Assembly (NCBI GenBank): GCA_020048935.1
Contig: JAIFLS010000133.1
Span: forward strand, 1-9,395
From: a bacterium
GTDB lineage: Bacteria > Verrucomicrobiota > Kiritimatiellia > UBA8416
Reading direction: 5' to 3'
Length of the DNA: 9,395 nucleotides
Each line of letters starts with the position of its first letter. The first letter of the stretch is position 1. A program made the translations under genes and the position numbers. The notes below the pieces were generated by a model, which had not been told where the DNA came from, did no database searches, and saw nothing but the letters and a program-made list of their open reading frames with translations. This document shows, in pieces, positions 1 to 6,910 of this stretch.

Positions 1-1
1 G

Positions 2-1738
2 GACGCCAGCGGAACCAGCATCTCGCAGGCCGAGATCCACAACGCCCTGCGCAAGGGCGACGCCTGGGTCGAGCGCAACGGCCAGCCCGTGTTGATCGAC
101 ACCCCGGCGGTGGAATCGATGCTGGGCGTGTTTGCCGACTGCGACAGTACCGAGGCCGATGCCGCCGGGCGCTTCCGGCTGTCCAATCTCTACGCCCCCT
201 TCGTGAAATCCTCGTTAGATGCGCTCGACGGCGTGGATATCGACGACGATCCTGCCTGGCGGCGGCAGGCGGAGCAATCCAACCGCACGCTGCAGATCGA
301 GCGCACCCCGGTGCCGGAAGCCCTCGCCGGAATCCTGCGCCCTTACCAGAAGGACGGCATCGACTGGCTGCGCTTCCTGGAGAAAAACCGCTTCTGCGGC
401 TTGCTGGCCGACGAGATGGGCCTCGGCAAGACACTACAGACCCTCGCCTGGCTACAGCTTGAGCGCCACCATGCCGACGCGCGGTCGCTGCCGTCGCTGG
501 TGGTCTGCCCCACGAGCCTCGTGCAGAACTGGGTCGAGGAGGCCGCCCGCTTCGCCCCCGCGCTGCGGGTGCTGACCGTCAGCGGGGCGCAGCGCCAGGA
601 ACAGCACGGGCAGATTGCCGAGCACGACCTGGTCGTGACCTCCTATTCGCTACTGCGGCGCGACATCGATCAGTACCTCGCGTTCGAGTTTGCCGCCGTG
701 GTGCTCGACGAGGCCCAGCACATCAAGAACCGCTCCACGCGCAATGCGCTGGCGGCCAAGCAACTGCGGGCCTTCCACCGGCTGGTGCTCACCGGCACCC
801 CCGTGGAAAACGGCGTGTCGGATGTCTGGTCGATCATGGACTTCCTGATGCCCGGCTACCTCGGGCGGCACGACGCGTTCCGCCTGGCCTACGAGCTGCC
901 GATCGCCAAGGGCGGGCCAGACGCCGACCTGGCCCAGCGCAAGCTGCGCCGCAAGCTGCATCCGTTCCTGCTGCGCCGCCTCAAGCGCGATGTCGCCAAG
1001 GAACTGCCGCCCAAGATCCAGAGCATCTCCACCTGCGAACTCTCTCCCGACCAGCGCCTGGTCTACAAGGAGATCCTCGAGCGCTCGCGCCGGCGGATCG
1101 CCGACATGGTCAGCACCCAGGGCTTCAACCGCTCGCGCATGGAGATCCTGACCACGCTGCTCAAGCTGCGCCAGATCTGCTGCCACCTGGACCTGCTCAA
1201 GCTCGACGGCGTCAAGGCGCAGCAGCCCTCCGCCAAGCTCGACCTGTTCCTGGAACTGGTGGACGAGGCGATCGACGGCGGGCACCGCATCCTGGTCTTC
1301 AGCCAGTTCGTCACCATGCTGCACATCCTGCGCGACCGGCTTGAGGAACGCGGCATCGCCTACTGCTATCTCGACGGATCGACCAAGGACCGCATGGAGC
1401 AGGTCCACCGCTTCAACACCGACCGCGGCATCCCCATCTTCCTGATCAGCCTGAAGGCGGGCGGCACGGGGCTCAACCTGACCGGGGCTGACATGGTCAT
1501 CCACTACGATCCCTGGTGGAACCCGGCGGTGGAGGCGCAGGCGACCGACCGTGCCTACCGCATCGGCCAGAAGCGCACGGTCTACAGCGTCAAGCTCATC
1601 ACCAAGGGCACCGTCGAGGAGAAGGTCGTCGAGAAGCAGAAGCGCAAGAGCGACATCATCAACGCCACCGTCGAGTCCGACGAAGCGATGATGCAGAGCA
1701 TGTCATGGGAAGACGTGCAGGAACTGCTCGAACTATAG
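2..1738 (+). CDS. SNF2-family DEAD/DEAH-type helicase, 5' end outside window
   Basis: Swi2/Snf2-type DNA-dependent ATPase, expected to translocate on double-stranded DNA and remodel protein-DNA complexes in the cytoplasm. The frame is open to the window edge (first whole codon at base 2), so the GTG at 89 is probably internal. About 578 residues are visible. Counting from base 2: a short N-terminal stretch resembles the end of the SNF2-associated domain of bacterial family members. Then come Walker A DEMGLGKT (about 137-144), DEAQ box DEAQH (about 236-240), motif III LTGTP (about 263-267), motif V in SLKAGGTGLNLT (about 483-494) and motif VI QATDRAYRIGQ (about 513-523). All core motifs are intact. 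Bacterial homologues are often around 1000 residues with an N-terminal SWIM zinc finger, so a large part is probably missing upstream. It ends in TAG, 51 bp from the stop of the convergent minus-strand gene, with no convincing terminator between. Its cellular role cannot be told from this window. Confidence 0.95.
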   Translation, partial: DASGTSISQAEIHNALRKGDAWVERNGQPVLIDTPAVESMLGVFADCDSTEADAAGRFRLSNLYAPFVKSSLDALDGVDIDDDPAWRRQAEQSNRTLQIERTPVPEALAGILRPYQKDGIDWLRFLEKNRFCGLLADEMGLGKTLQTLAWLQLERHHADARSLPSLVVCPTSLVQNWVEEAARFAPALRVLTVSGAQRQEQHGQIAEHDLVVTSYSLLRRDIDQYLAFEFAAVVLDEAQHIKNRSTRNALAAKQLRAFHRLVLTGTPVENGVSDVWSIMDFLMPGYLGRHDAFRLAYELPIAKGGPDADLAQRKLRRKLHPFLLRRLKRDVAKELPPKIQSISTCELSPDQRLVYKEILERSRRRIADMVSTQGFNRSRMEILTTLLKLRQICCHLDLLKLDGVKAQQPSAKLDLFLELVDEAIDGGHRILVFSQFVTMLHILRDRLEERGIAYCYLDGSTKDRMEQVHRFNTDRGIPIFLISLKAGGTGLNLTGADMVIHYDPWWNPAVEAQATDRAYRIGQKRTVYSVKLITKGTVEEKVVEKQKRKSDIINATVESDEAMMQSMSWEDVQELLEL

Positions 1739-1789
1739 AGCGTTCAGTCCGTGAGTCATCCCTTCACATCGCAAGTTATCCGCTTACGG

Positions 1790-3925
1790 CTACGGCGCGA
1801 GGCGTAGTTTGCCCCGATAGAAGCGGTTTGTGGTTTCCGCCGGATTCGTCCAGATCAGAATATGGCCGGTGGCGCGTACATCAGTCATTCCCGGAACGGG
1901 CTCCCACTCGCCGCCGACCAGGCTTGTCCGTGACTCAAGCGAATAGTACCGGCTCAGCCCTTCATACCTGGCCGCCGGCACAATGGTCCCGAAACTGACC
2001 TCCCATTGGCCTTCAGACCATGTGGTCTGCACGTTGAAGACACTCGAAGGATTCGTCGGGTGCGTGCCAGAGATGTATTCCTGCCATGTGAAATGCCCGT
2101 CACCGTCCTGATCATTGGTTGACGCCGCGTTCAGGTCATTCGTCCATTCGGGATTTGCCTCCGCCAGCCACCACGCCGGCGTGTTGCTCGACACGGTATC
2201 GGCCGCAAAGCTGGCAAGGATGGTGTGGTCGGCCGTGACATTAGTGAACGTGTAGAGCGGAGGGGCGCCAACACTTTCGCCATCCACAGTCACGGCACCG
2301 ACGTGGTACCAAGTGTATGGCATGTTCGTGAAGCTGGCCGTTCCGCCATAGGGAACTTGTACGGTTCCCATCGGCAGTATGGACCCATACCCCAGGCTGG
2401 ACGCGACGATGCTGACGTTTGTGAAAGGGGGCGCGCCCTGCACGGAGAGGTCATCCATGTGAAACACGCCCTCCGCCGTGATCCTCCGCAGCGAATTCCA
2501 GTTTGTGTTCGCCGCCGCGTACCAGGTCTTGGGACTGACCGACGGCGCGCCATTTACCCAGACCCGATAGTGAAAGTAGTTGGTGGCATCCCTGAGATAC
2601 GCCATCTGCACAGTGACGCGGGCATAGGCAGTAGCGGGCAAATCCGTGTCCAGAAGTTCGGTCCAGGCGCAGGTCGGAGTGGGCGGCGTGGGGCAGTTCC
2701 AGACCGCCAGGTGGCTGTTCGTGGTGATGCATAGTGCGAACTGCGCATTGGACATGATGCTCGCCGAAGGCAGCGAACTGTTGGTCCAGTGCTTTGATTC
2801 CAGAATCACATCAACCCAGACGTTCGTCAGCGACGAATCGGCAAAGGAATTAGCCACGCGGCCGTCAACCCGCAGGGTCTTCAGATGCGGACCCGGCATC
2901 GGGAAGGTGCCAGCATAGGAATTCGTATAGCCGTTTGTCGCCACGATTGCCATCGCGGAATACTTGGCGATCCAACCGTTCGTGCCAGGTAGCGCGTATC
3001 CGTCAGGATACGACTCGAAGCCCTCACTGTAAGGGATACTGTTCGTCGTTTGGATGCCGAATCCAGGTATCGCATCCGCGATCCGACGGGATTCGAGCTC
3101 GGACTGGCCAAGCACCAGGTTGTCAACGCGCACTTTGTCCTGAAAACCTTTCAAGGTGCCGGAGCCATTGCCGCCATTGAGCGAGAAGTCCGCAGTCGTG
3201 CTGTCCAGCGCCCCGCTATTGGCCGTCTTGACTGCGCCCATCTGAACGACCGGCGCGCCCGGCGTGCCCATGTAAAGTCTCGCGTTGCCGGCCGTGAGAT
3301 TGCCGTCGTACGTGAGTGCCCAGAAATACCACTTGTTCGTGTCTCCAAAATCCATGACAGGCGTTACATCGAAATAGAGCGTGGTAGCGTCAAGAACCGC
3401 CTTGATCTGGTTCTTCGAGGCGTCGGGGGTGGAGAACTCCACGCTGAAACCCAGGTTTCCTGCCGCAGGGATGGAATAGTGGGAGAACATCATTAGTTTT
3501 GCATCCCCCTTGTATGTGTCCTTGGTTATAGGCGCCTGGGCGTTGAACCAGCCTGAGAGCGTCAAGGTCGTGAGGTTCTGGATCGGAGTGCAGTTTGTAT
3601 TGGCGACATTTATCTGGGGCCAGGCGGACTTTCCCGCGTACTTTCCACCGTTGGTCGAAATGCCACTGAGATCCAGCGCCCGGTCGCCCGCCAGCCCGCT
3701 CACTCCGCTGCCGTCGGCACCATGCAGATCGCTGATGCTGTCGTTGAAAGCCTGCCTGGTTACCAGAGCGGGGGCCGGGCTGCCGGTGCCGGTGTTCAGC
3801 GGCGCTGTGCCGGTTTCGTCAAACTTGAACTCCCAGAGCGTTCCGGCGGCGACCGGCCCCGCCATGCCGATGAGCAATCCGGCAACAGCGGACAGTGCAC
3901 GCATTATAGGATTCGCACTGGACAT
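1790..3925 (-). CDS. secreted LamG/concanavalin-like multidomain protein
   Basis: Large exported protein of unknown specific function. I chose ATG 3925 (711 aa) because GAAGG lies 8 nt before it; an in-frame TTG at 3946 would add seven residues, and ATG 3904 is also possible. Numbered from 3925: a signal peptide with a hydrophobic core SAVAGLLIGMAG and likely cleavage near VAAG-TLWEF (about 28). A LamG/concanavalin-like jelly roll follows (about 29-280; LTLSGWF, KWYFWALTYDG, VDNLVLG). A second beta-rich region opens with GFESYPDGYALPGTNGW (about 302-500). Next is an InlB-B-repeat-like module (about 503-575; YGSILPMGTVQVPYGG). Near the end is a calcium-loop-like DQDGDGHFTWQEY with SGTHPTNPSSVF (about 605-630), then a beta-rich tail. 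This C-terminal layout is typical of secreted Kiritimatiellota/Verrucomicrobiota proteins. LamG folds usually bind glycans or proteins; no catalytic domain was recognised. It starts 21 bp after the serine hydrolase stop, so the two are probably co-transcribed. Confidence 0.88.
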   Translation of the reverse strand: MSSANPIMRALSAVAGLLIGMAGPVAAGTLWEFKFDETGTAPLNTGTGSPAPALVTRQAFNDSISDLHGADGSGVSGLAGDRALDLSGISTNGGKYAGKSAWPQINVANTNCTPIQNLTTLTLSGWFNAQAPITKDTYKGDAKLMMFSHYSIPAAGNLGFSVEFSTPDASKNQIKAVLDATTLYFDVTPVMDFGDTNKWYFWALTYDGNLTAGNARLYMGTPGAPVVQMGAVKTANSGALDSTTADFSLNGGNGSGTLKGFQDKVRVDNLVLGQSELESRRIADAIPGFGIQTTNSIPYSEGFESYPDGYALPGTNGWIAKYSAMAIVATNGYTNSYAGTFPMPGPHLKTLRVDGRVANSFADSSLTNVWVDVILESKHWTNSSLPSASIMSNAQFALCITTNSHLAVWNCPTPPTPTCAWTELLDTDLPATAYARVTVQMAYLRDATNYFHYRVWVNGAPSVSPKTWYAAANTNWNSLRRITAEGVFHMDDLSVQGAPPFTNVSIVASSLGYGSILPMGTVQVPYGGTASFTNMPYTWYHVGAVTVDGESVGAPPLYTFTNVTADHTILASFAADTVSSNTPAWWLAEANPEWTNDLNAASTNDQDGDGHFTWQEYISGTHPTNPSSVFNVQTTWSEGQWEVSFGTIVPAARYEGLSRYYSLESRTSLVGGEWEPVPGMTDVRATGHILIWTNPAETTNRFYRGKLRLAP

Positions 3926-3946
3926 GATTTTGGCCTTCGCCTCCAA

Positions 3947-5389
3947 TTATTCGAACATGAGGAACGTTCCGTGTCGGTAAGCCTCGATCACCGGATCGGG
4001 TTCGACGTGAATACTAAAAGCCTGGGTTCGCGAATTGGCCCCACTAGTGGCCTTGACCACACCGCTGAAATCCCCTGTTGTTGTGGGAGTACCGGACAGC
4101 GTTCCGTCGGAATTGAGCACTATTCCATCCGGCAAGGCACCGCTTTCCAGCGCAAACACCGGCCTGGGTGCTCCAGTGGCAGAATAATTGAAACGGTAGA
4201 ACGTTCCCTGTCGCGCGGGCGACGTTGGTGGATCGTTTGCAAAGCGAACGTTATACAGAAACACATCCGCGACGGCTTGGAACGCCGGAGCTTGATCATC
4301 GCGGTTCAGCAGGACAAAGACAGACATGTGCAGGTCCGGGTAGCGGCAGGTGGCTGTCTTGAAGCCGATCCACCGCCCCGTATGCCAGACCCGCCGGTTA
4401 CCCCCGTACGAATCGGGTATGATTCCGCACGCGTATGCGGGAATACCCAGTGCATTTTCGGAGACCGGTTGCCCGGCATTGGACCCGCTGGTATAGCGCC
4501 CGGGCGTTTCCAGCAGCGTAATCAGGCTTTGGCTATTGCTCCCCAGTTGGTTCGCATAGAAGTTCTCATGCCACTTCAGCAGATCGGCAAGCGGCGCCGT
4601 GACCCCGGTGGACCCGGTTGCGGGAGGTGTCGAGGTGGGCGTACTCCAGAGCGCAAAGTCCGGGTCGTACCCGCTGGGCTGGTTGGCAATCACCATGGCC
4701 AGATCGTCGTGTACATCGGAGCCGGTCATTCCCAGCTTGTCAAAAATCTCCTCTTGCGTGAACTGGCGGAGTGTCTTGCCGGAAACCCGCTCCACGATGA
4801 TGCCCAGCAAAACGTAATTCATATTGCAATAGTCCATCTTACTTCCTATGGGCAACTGGTTGGTGACGATCCCGTATTGACCTTCCTGCATAAGCCCGGT
4901 GAGCATCAACGCCGCGCTATTCGTTTTATTACCTGTACCTGTGTCATACACGGCGCTGATCATGTTCAGCATGTGCCGAATCTGCACACCGTCAAATACG
5001 GCATCCAACTCCGGGATATGCAGTCGAAGCTCGTCATTGGTTGAGAGCAGTCCCTTTTCCTGACACAACAGCACGCACATGGCGGTAAATTGCTTGGAGC
5101 AGGAAGCCAGATAGAACGGCGCCGTCGTGGAGTTGGGGATGCCAGCGGCAACATCGGACATCCCGTAAGCCCTCTGAAAGACAAGTTCACCGTCCAGCGT
5201 GACCCCGACCACCCCGCCAGGCTTGCTGGAATTGGCTCCGGTGGCAAAGGAAAACTGACTGTCGACGGCGTTGCTGATGGTGACGTCGACCTCCAATGGA
5301 GTTGCACCTGGGACCGAACACGGCCAAGCCAGGAAAGCCGCGAGGACAAACGCCGCATGAAGCCATGACGCAACCTGCCTGGTCCTCAC
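3947..5389 (-). CDS. secreted serine hydrolase, class C beta-lactamase/PBP fold, with C-terminal Ig-like domain
   Basis: Predicted exported serine hydrolase of the beta-lactamase-related family (Pfam PF00144 type), which includes class C beta-lactamases, DD-peptidases and esterases; the substrate is unknown. The start is GTG 5389 (480 aa), because AGGAGG sits 5 nt upstream; the frame stays open to GTG 5419. Numbered from 5389: a signal peptide (basic VRTRQ, hydrophobic AAFVLAAFLAW, probable cleavage after VPGA at about 29). All three active-site motifs are present: S-x-x-K in SCSK (96-99), Y-x-N in YCN (187-189) and the H-T-G variant of the KTG triad (336-338, in VWHTGRWIGF). After the catalytic domain comes a putative Ig-like (He_PIG) domain at about 403-464, recognisable by LPDGIVLNSDGTLSGTP. 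The HTG triad and the Ig tail fit a general esterase/peptidase-like hydrolase better than a true resistance beta-lactamase. It is the first gene of a two-gene minus-strand set with the LamG protein. A possible -10 (TATGAT, 5496-5491) lacks a good -35. Confidence 0.93.
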   Translation of the reverse strand: MRTRQVASWLHAAFVLAAFLAWPCSVPGATPLEVDVTISNAVDSQFSFATGANSSKPGGVVGVTLDGELVFQRAYGMSDVAAGIPNSTTAPFYLASCSKQFTAMCVLLCQEKGLLSTNDELRLHIPELDAVFDGVQIRHMLNMISAVYDTGTGNKTNSAALMLTGLMQEGQYGIVTNQLPIGSKMDYCNMNYVLLGIIVERVSGKTLRQFTQEEIFDKLGMTGSDVHDDLAMVIANQPSGYDPDFALWSTPTSTPPATGSTGVTAPLADLLKWHENFYANQLGSNSQSLITLLETPGRYTSGSNAGQPVSENALGIPAYACGIIPDSYGGNRRVWHTGRWIGFKTATCRYPDLHMSVFVLLNRDDQAPAFQAVADVFLYNVRFANDPPTSPARQGTFYRFNYSATGAPRPVFALESGALPDGIVLNSDGTLSGTPTTTGDFSGVVKATSGANSRTQAFSIHVEPDPVIEAYRHGTFLMFE

Positions 5390-5464
5390 TGCAGCCTCCT
5401 GTTCATTCATCCACATCACACTACCGGTCTATCTCTCAAGCAAGCGATCCGCATCGGGTGCTCT

Positions 5465-5479
5465 CATGCAAGCTGCATG
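5465..5479. repeat. inverted repeat upstream of the serine hydrolase gene
   Basis: Perfect 6-bp inverted repeat CATGCA-AGC-TGCATG. It lies 76 bp before the serine hydrolase start and just downstream (on the minus strand) of a TATGAT -10-like box at 5496-5491. It could be a regulator site, but 6-bp arms are short enough to occur by chance. Confidence 0.3.
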
Positions 5480-5574
5480 TTTCCACGCAAATCATACTAA
5501 CGATGCGTCCCCTTTAACCCCACGGCTAATCTTGCAATCTCAACCGTTTGACAACTCTATCACGACAGTACCGG

Positions 5575-5600
5575 ATAATCACCATTATTCGCGAGCGAAT
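5575..5600. repeat. two abutting inverted repeats
   Basis: ATAAT-CACC-ATTAT at 5575-5588 shares two bases with ATTCGC-GA-GCGAAT at 5587-5600. Two palindromes back to back in non-coding DNA about 80 bp from the tRNA remnant could be protein-binding sites. No known operator is recognised. Confidence 0.3.
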
Positions 5601-5658
5601 TCGGGTTTCGCGGTTCAGTATCGCCCGGCAAGGCGCGGTCCGTGAAGGCGGAGTGTTT

Positions 5659-5675
5659 GCGGGATGACATCCCGC
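5659..5675. repeat. perfect 8-bp palindrome beside the tRNA remnant
   Basis: GCGGGATG-A-CATCCCGC, two perfect 8-bp arms around one base. As RNA it could form a 6-bp GC-rich stem with a 5-nt loop. On the minus strand it lies 5 nt beyond the CCA end of the tRNA-Ser-like fragment, where a tRNA processing or termination hairpin might once have been. No T-run follows, so it is not called a terminator. Confidence 0.45.
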
Positions 5676-5680
5676 TGAAC

Positions 5681-5700
5681 TGGCGGAGAGGGCGGGATTC
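5681..5700 (-). other. tRNA-Ser 3' end remnant, candidate integration (att) site
   Basis: Read on the minus strand the 20 bases are GAATCCCGCCCTCTCCGCCA. This matches the end of a bacterial tRNA-Ser gene: the last T-loop bases GAAT, the 3' T-stem strand CCCGC, the acceptor strand CCTCTCC, discriminator G and CCA. The match stops abruptly within the T-loop. The preceding bases (GTGGCTGA) do not give the T-stem partner GCGGG or TTC, and no D-arm, anticodon arm or variable arm lies to the right. Tyrosine-recombinase elements that integrate in tRNA genes commonly leave such a T-loop-to-CCA fragment at the distal end. In this orientation the inserted DNA would lie to the right (5700 onward). A broken tRNA gene left by a deletion is the main alternative. 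Confidence 0.65.
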
Positions 5701-5759
5701 TCAGCCACCACCAGATATACCCCTATTCTATTGGCTTTTTGACATCTCTGGATTGAATT

Positions 5760-5787
5760 AGGTGACAGACAGGTGACAAAAGGTGAT
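5760..5787. repeat. three AGGTGA direct repeats in helical phase
   Basis: AGGTGACA at 5760-5767, AGGTGACA at 5771-5778 and AGGTGAT at 5781-5787 start 11 and 10 bp apart, so they lie on one face of the helix. They lie about 60 bp on the putative element side of the tRNA-Ser remnant. Short phased direct repeats close to the core site are the form taken by integrase arm-type or excisionase sites. They could instead be a regulator array for the gene at 5961. Confidence 0.5.
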
Positions 5788-5960
5788 TCTTTTTGCACTC
5801 ACACTGCCCCGTTGTGCCTGTTCTGAACTCTTGCGGTGGTTGCAGGATTGCCGGAAAGGACGGGGTAGCAAGGATGATTCTTGATAGAAAATCGACACCC
5901 ACTGGTGATAGGGACTCAGCGGGGAATTAGCCCTGCATCATTAAGAAGGGGGTGGCTATT

Positions 5961-6542
5961 GTGGACAAGTCTGTGAAGTTCGGGGAGCTGGTAAAGGAGA
6001 TCACCGTTGCCTGTGTGCGACGGAGGGGATTGGTGGATGACCATTGCCCTTCATACCGGGGTATGGATGAGAACGAGCTGGCTGAGATTGCCAAGGGGAT
6101 TGACGTGATCAACAGTCAGATAAGCCGGTGCTGTGAGAAGCAGCGGATGATGGAGGCGGACGGGGGTATCGGGATTGCTGGCCTGTTCGGCCACGACGTG
6201 CCGGACTCGATCCGGGTTACTCTGAACGTGCTGATTGCCAACGCATTTGTTGATAGCCTCCGTCGATCGCTTTCGACCGTCTCTGAACTGGCGGAGCTGG
6301 CGGTGGTGCGGGATCCGAAGGGTCTGTTCGAGGTACGGGATGCCTTCGCCAAAAATGGTCTGCTTCGTGCCCACGTCAACCTCAACGTGGGGCGGCATAT
6401 CGGGGAGCTGGAGCTACCCGCTCTCAAGGAGAAGTCCCTGCGGATTCTGCTGGCTCTCCCTCTGGATGCGGCAGCCGAGTTCGAGTCGATTGAATCCGGT
6501 GCCCAGGCCATAGCGGAACTGCGGAAATGGCGGCGGCTGTGA
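5961..6542 (+). CDS. hypothetical protein, first gene of a two-gene cassette
   Basis: Not recognised. The 193-residue protein is taken from GTG 5961, which has the purine-rich AAGGGGG (5946-5952) at about 8 nt; GTG 5952, in frame, would be too close to that site. It is soluble, with no signal peptide or membrane segment. Two cysteines sit side by side in SRCCEKQ, and one more lies in each of the early segments VACVRR and DDHCPSY. The middle (about 95-115, RVTLNVLIANAFVDSLRRS, with serine and leucine following) looks helical. The second half has LFEVRDAFAKNGLLRAHVNL and ELPALKEKSLRILLALPLD, and the tail is alpha-helical and basic (AIAELRKWRRL). No catalytic motif is visible. Its 3' end overlaps the next gene by 16 bp, which suggests joint translation, and both are closed by an intrinsic terminator. 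It is the first gene to the right of the proposed attachment site, so it may be accessory cargo. Confidence 0.72.
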   Translation: MDKSVKFGELVKEITVACVRRRGLVDDHCPSYRGMDENELAEIAKGIDVINSQISRCCEKQRMMEADGGIGIAGLFGHDVPDSIRVTLNVLIANAFVDSLRRSLSTVSELAELAVVRDPKGLFEVRDAFAKNGLLRAHVNLNVGRHIGELELPALKEKSLRILLALPLDAAAEFESIESGAQAIAELRKWRRL

Positions 6543-6766
6543 CGGGGGGTGGCACGGCGGAGATCGAGGTGGCGGTAGGCGGGGTGGCGGATGAGTTGAC
6601 CCGGTTGGTTGCCAAGTCGGTCGATGCCCTGGGCTGGGTCTTTATACTGACCGTGCTTCGCAACGTGGCTCGCCAGCGGAACGAGCCGTTGGTCGACGGG
6701 GTGTTGCAGGGGGCGGGTCAATTCATTGAGTCCCGCTGCGGTACGGGGAGACCGGCGGAGGCGTGA
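6527..6766 (+). CDS. small hypothetical protein overlapping upstream gene
   Basis: Not recognised. It is a 79-residue protein that starts at ATG 6527 inside the end of the preceding gene (16-bp overlap, different frame). No good Shine-Dalgarno sequence precedes it, so translation probably depends on the upstream gene. It has a low-complexity Ala/Gly/Val start, a mildly hydrophobic stretch DALGWVFILTVL (about 37-48) that is too short for a certain membrane helix, then a basic segment RNVARQRNEPLVDGV. One cysteine lies near the C-terminus. It stops 17 bp before a strong terminator, which supports it as the last gene of the transcript. A larger minus-strand frame covers the same DNA but has no comparable signals. 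Small overlapping partners are common in toxin-antitoxin and defence cassettes; that role is only a suggestion here. Confidence 0.6.
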   Translation: MAAAVTGGGTAEIEVAVGGVADELTRLVAKSVDALGWVFILTVLRNVARQRNEPLVDGVLQGAGQFIESRCGTGRPAEA

Positions 6767-6783
6767 TCAGACGGGTTTACCCG

Positions 6784-6822
6784 AAGGGGGCTTACCATTA
6801 AGGTGGCCCCCTTTTCATTTTT
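6784..6822 (+). terminator. intrinsic terminator of the two-gene cassette
   Basis: An 8-bp perfect stem, AAGGGGGC (6784-6791) with GCCCCCTT (6806-6813), closes a 14-nt loop. TTTTCATTTTT follows directly. The GC-rich stem plus T-tract is a textbook rho-independent terminator. The A-rich left arm also gives some terminator character on the opposite strand. Confidence 0.9.
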
Positions 6823-6848
6823 GGGTTATTCGGTGGGTGTGTTAGAAT
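6821..6848 (+). promoter_or_regulatory. probable sigma70-like promoter of the HTH/nucleotidyltransferase operon
   Basis: A -10-like TAGAAT (6843-6848) lies 16 bp after TTGGGT (6821-6826), a fair -35. It follows directly after the terminator of the upstream cassette, where a new promoter is needed. Transcription would start near 6855, which allows either a leaderless start at 6857 or a 55-nt leader before 6911. Confidence 0.5.
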
Positions 6849-6910
6849 GATTAACAATGACTGTTCGATTTATGTTGATTATGAATCGTAAAAAAGGTAT
6901 GAATCGAATC

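Larger units (their letters stand above)
5390..5960. other. gene-poor junction region with candidate attachment site
   Basis: About 570 bp between the divergent serine hydrolase gene and the small plus-strand operon. It is longer than the upstream regions of either gene need. A 90-codon minus-strand frame (5526-5798) crosses the tRNA-like fragment, has no recognisable protein features and is not called. The region holds a tRNA-Ser 3' end remnant (5681-5700), three helically phased AGGTGA repeats (5760-5787) and several short palindromes, which are listed separately. Upstream of the plus-strand operon there is only a weak promoter suggestion, TTGATA at 5881-5886 with a poor -10 near 5905-5911. 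Confidence 0.6.

Noticed and set aside
650..1504. Open frame of 284 codons on the minus strand inside the helicase gene
   Set aside because: It is antisense to intact SNF2 motifs in GC-rich coding DNA, and its product is low-complexity and unrecognised.
1790..1811. Small hairpin CTACG-GCGCGAGG-CGTAG followed by TTT, as a terminator of the helicase gene
   Set aside because: The stem is only 5 bp, the T-run is three bases, and it lies inside the coding end of the convergent gene.
3722..5044. Open frame of 440 codons on the plus strand, antisense to the hydrolase and LamG genes
   Set aside because: The minus-strand genes carry active-site motifs, signal peptides and ribosome-binding sites. The plus-strand product shows no domain and crosses the boundary between two genes, as expected of a shadow frame.
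5526..5798. Minus-strand frame of 90 codons in the junction region
   Set aside because: It runs through the tRNA-Ser remnant and the direct repeats. Frames crossing tRNA ends are a common source of false genes, and no protein feature is visible.
6116..6721. Open frame of 201 codons on the minus strand opposite the two small genes
   Set aside because: It has no ribosome-binding site and runs against the strong plus-strand terminator arrangement; composition is typical of an antisense shadow.
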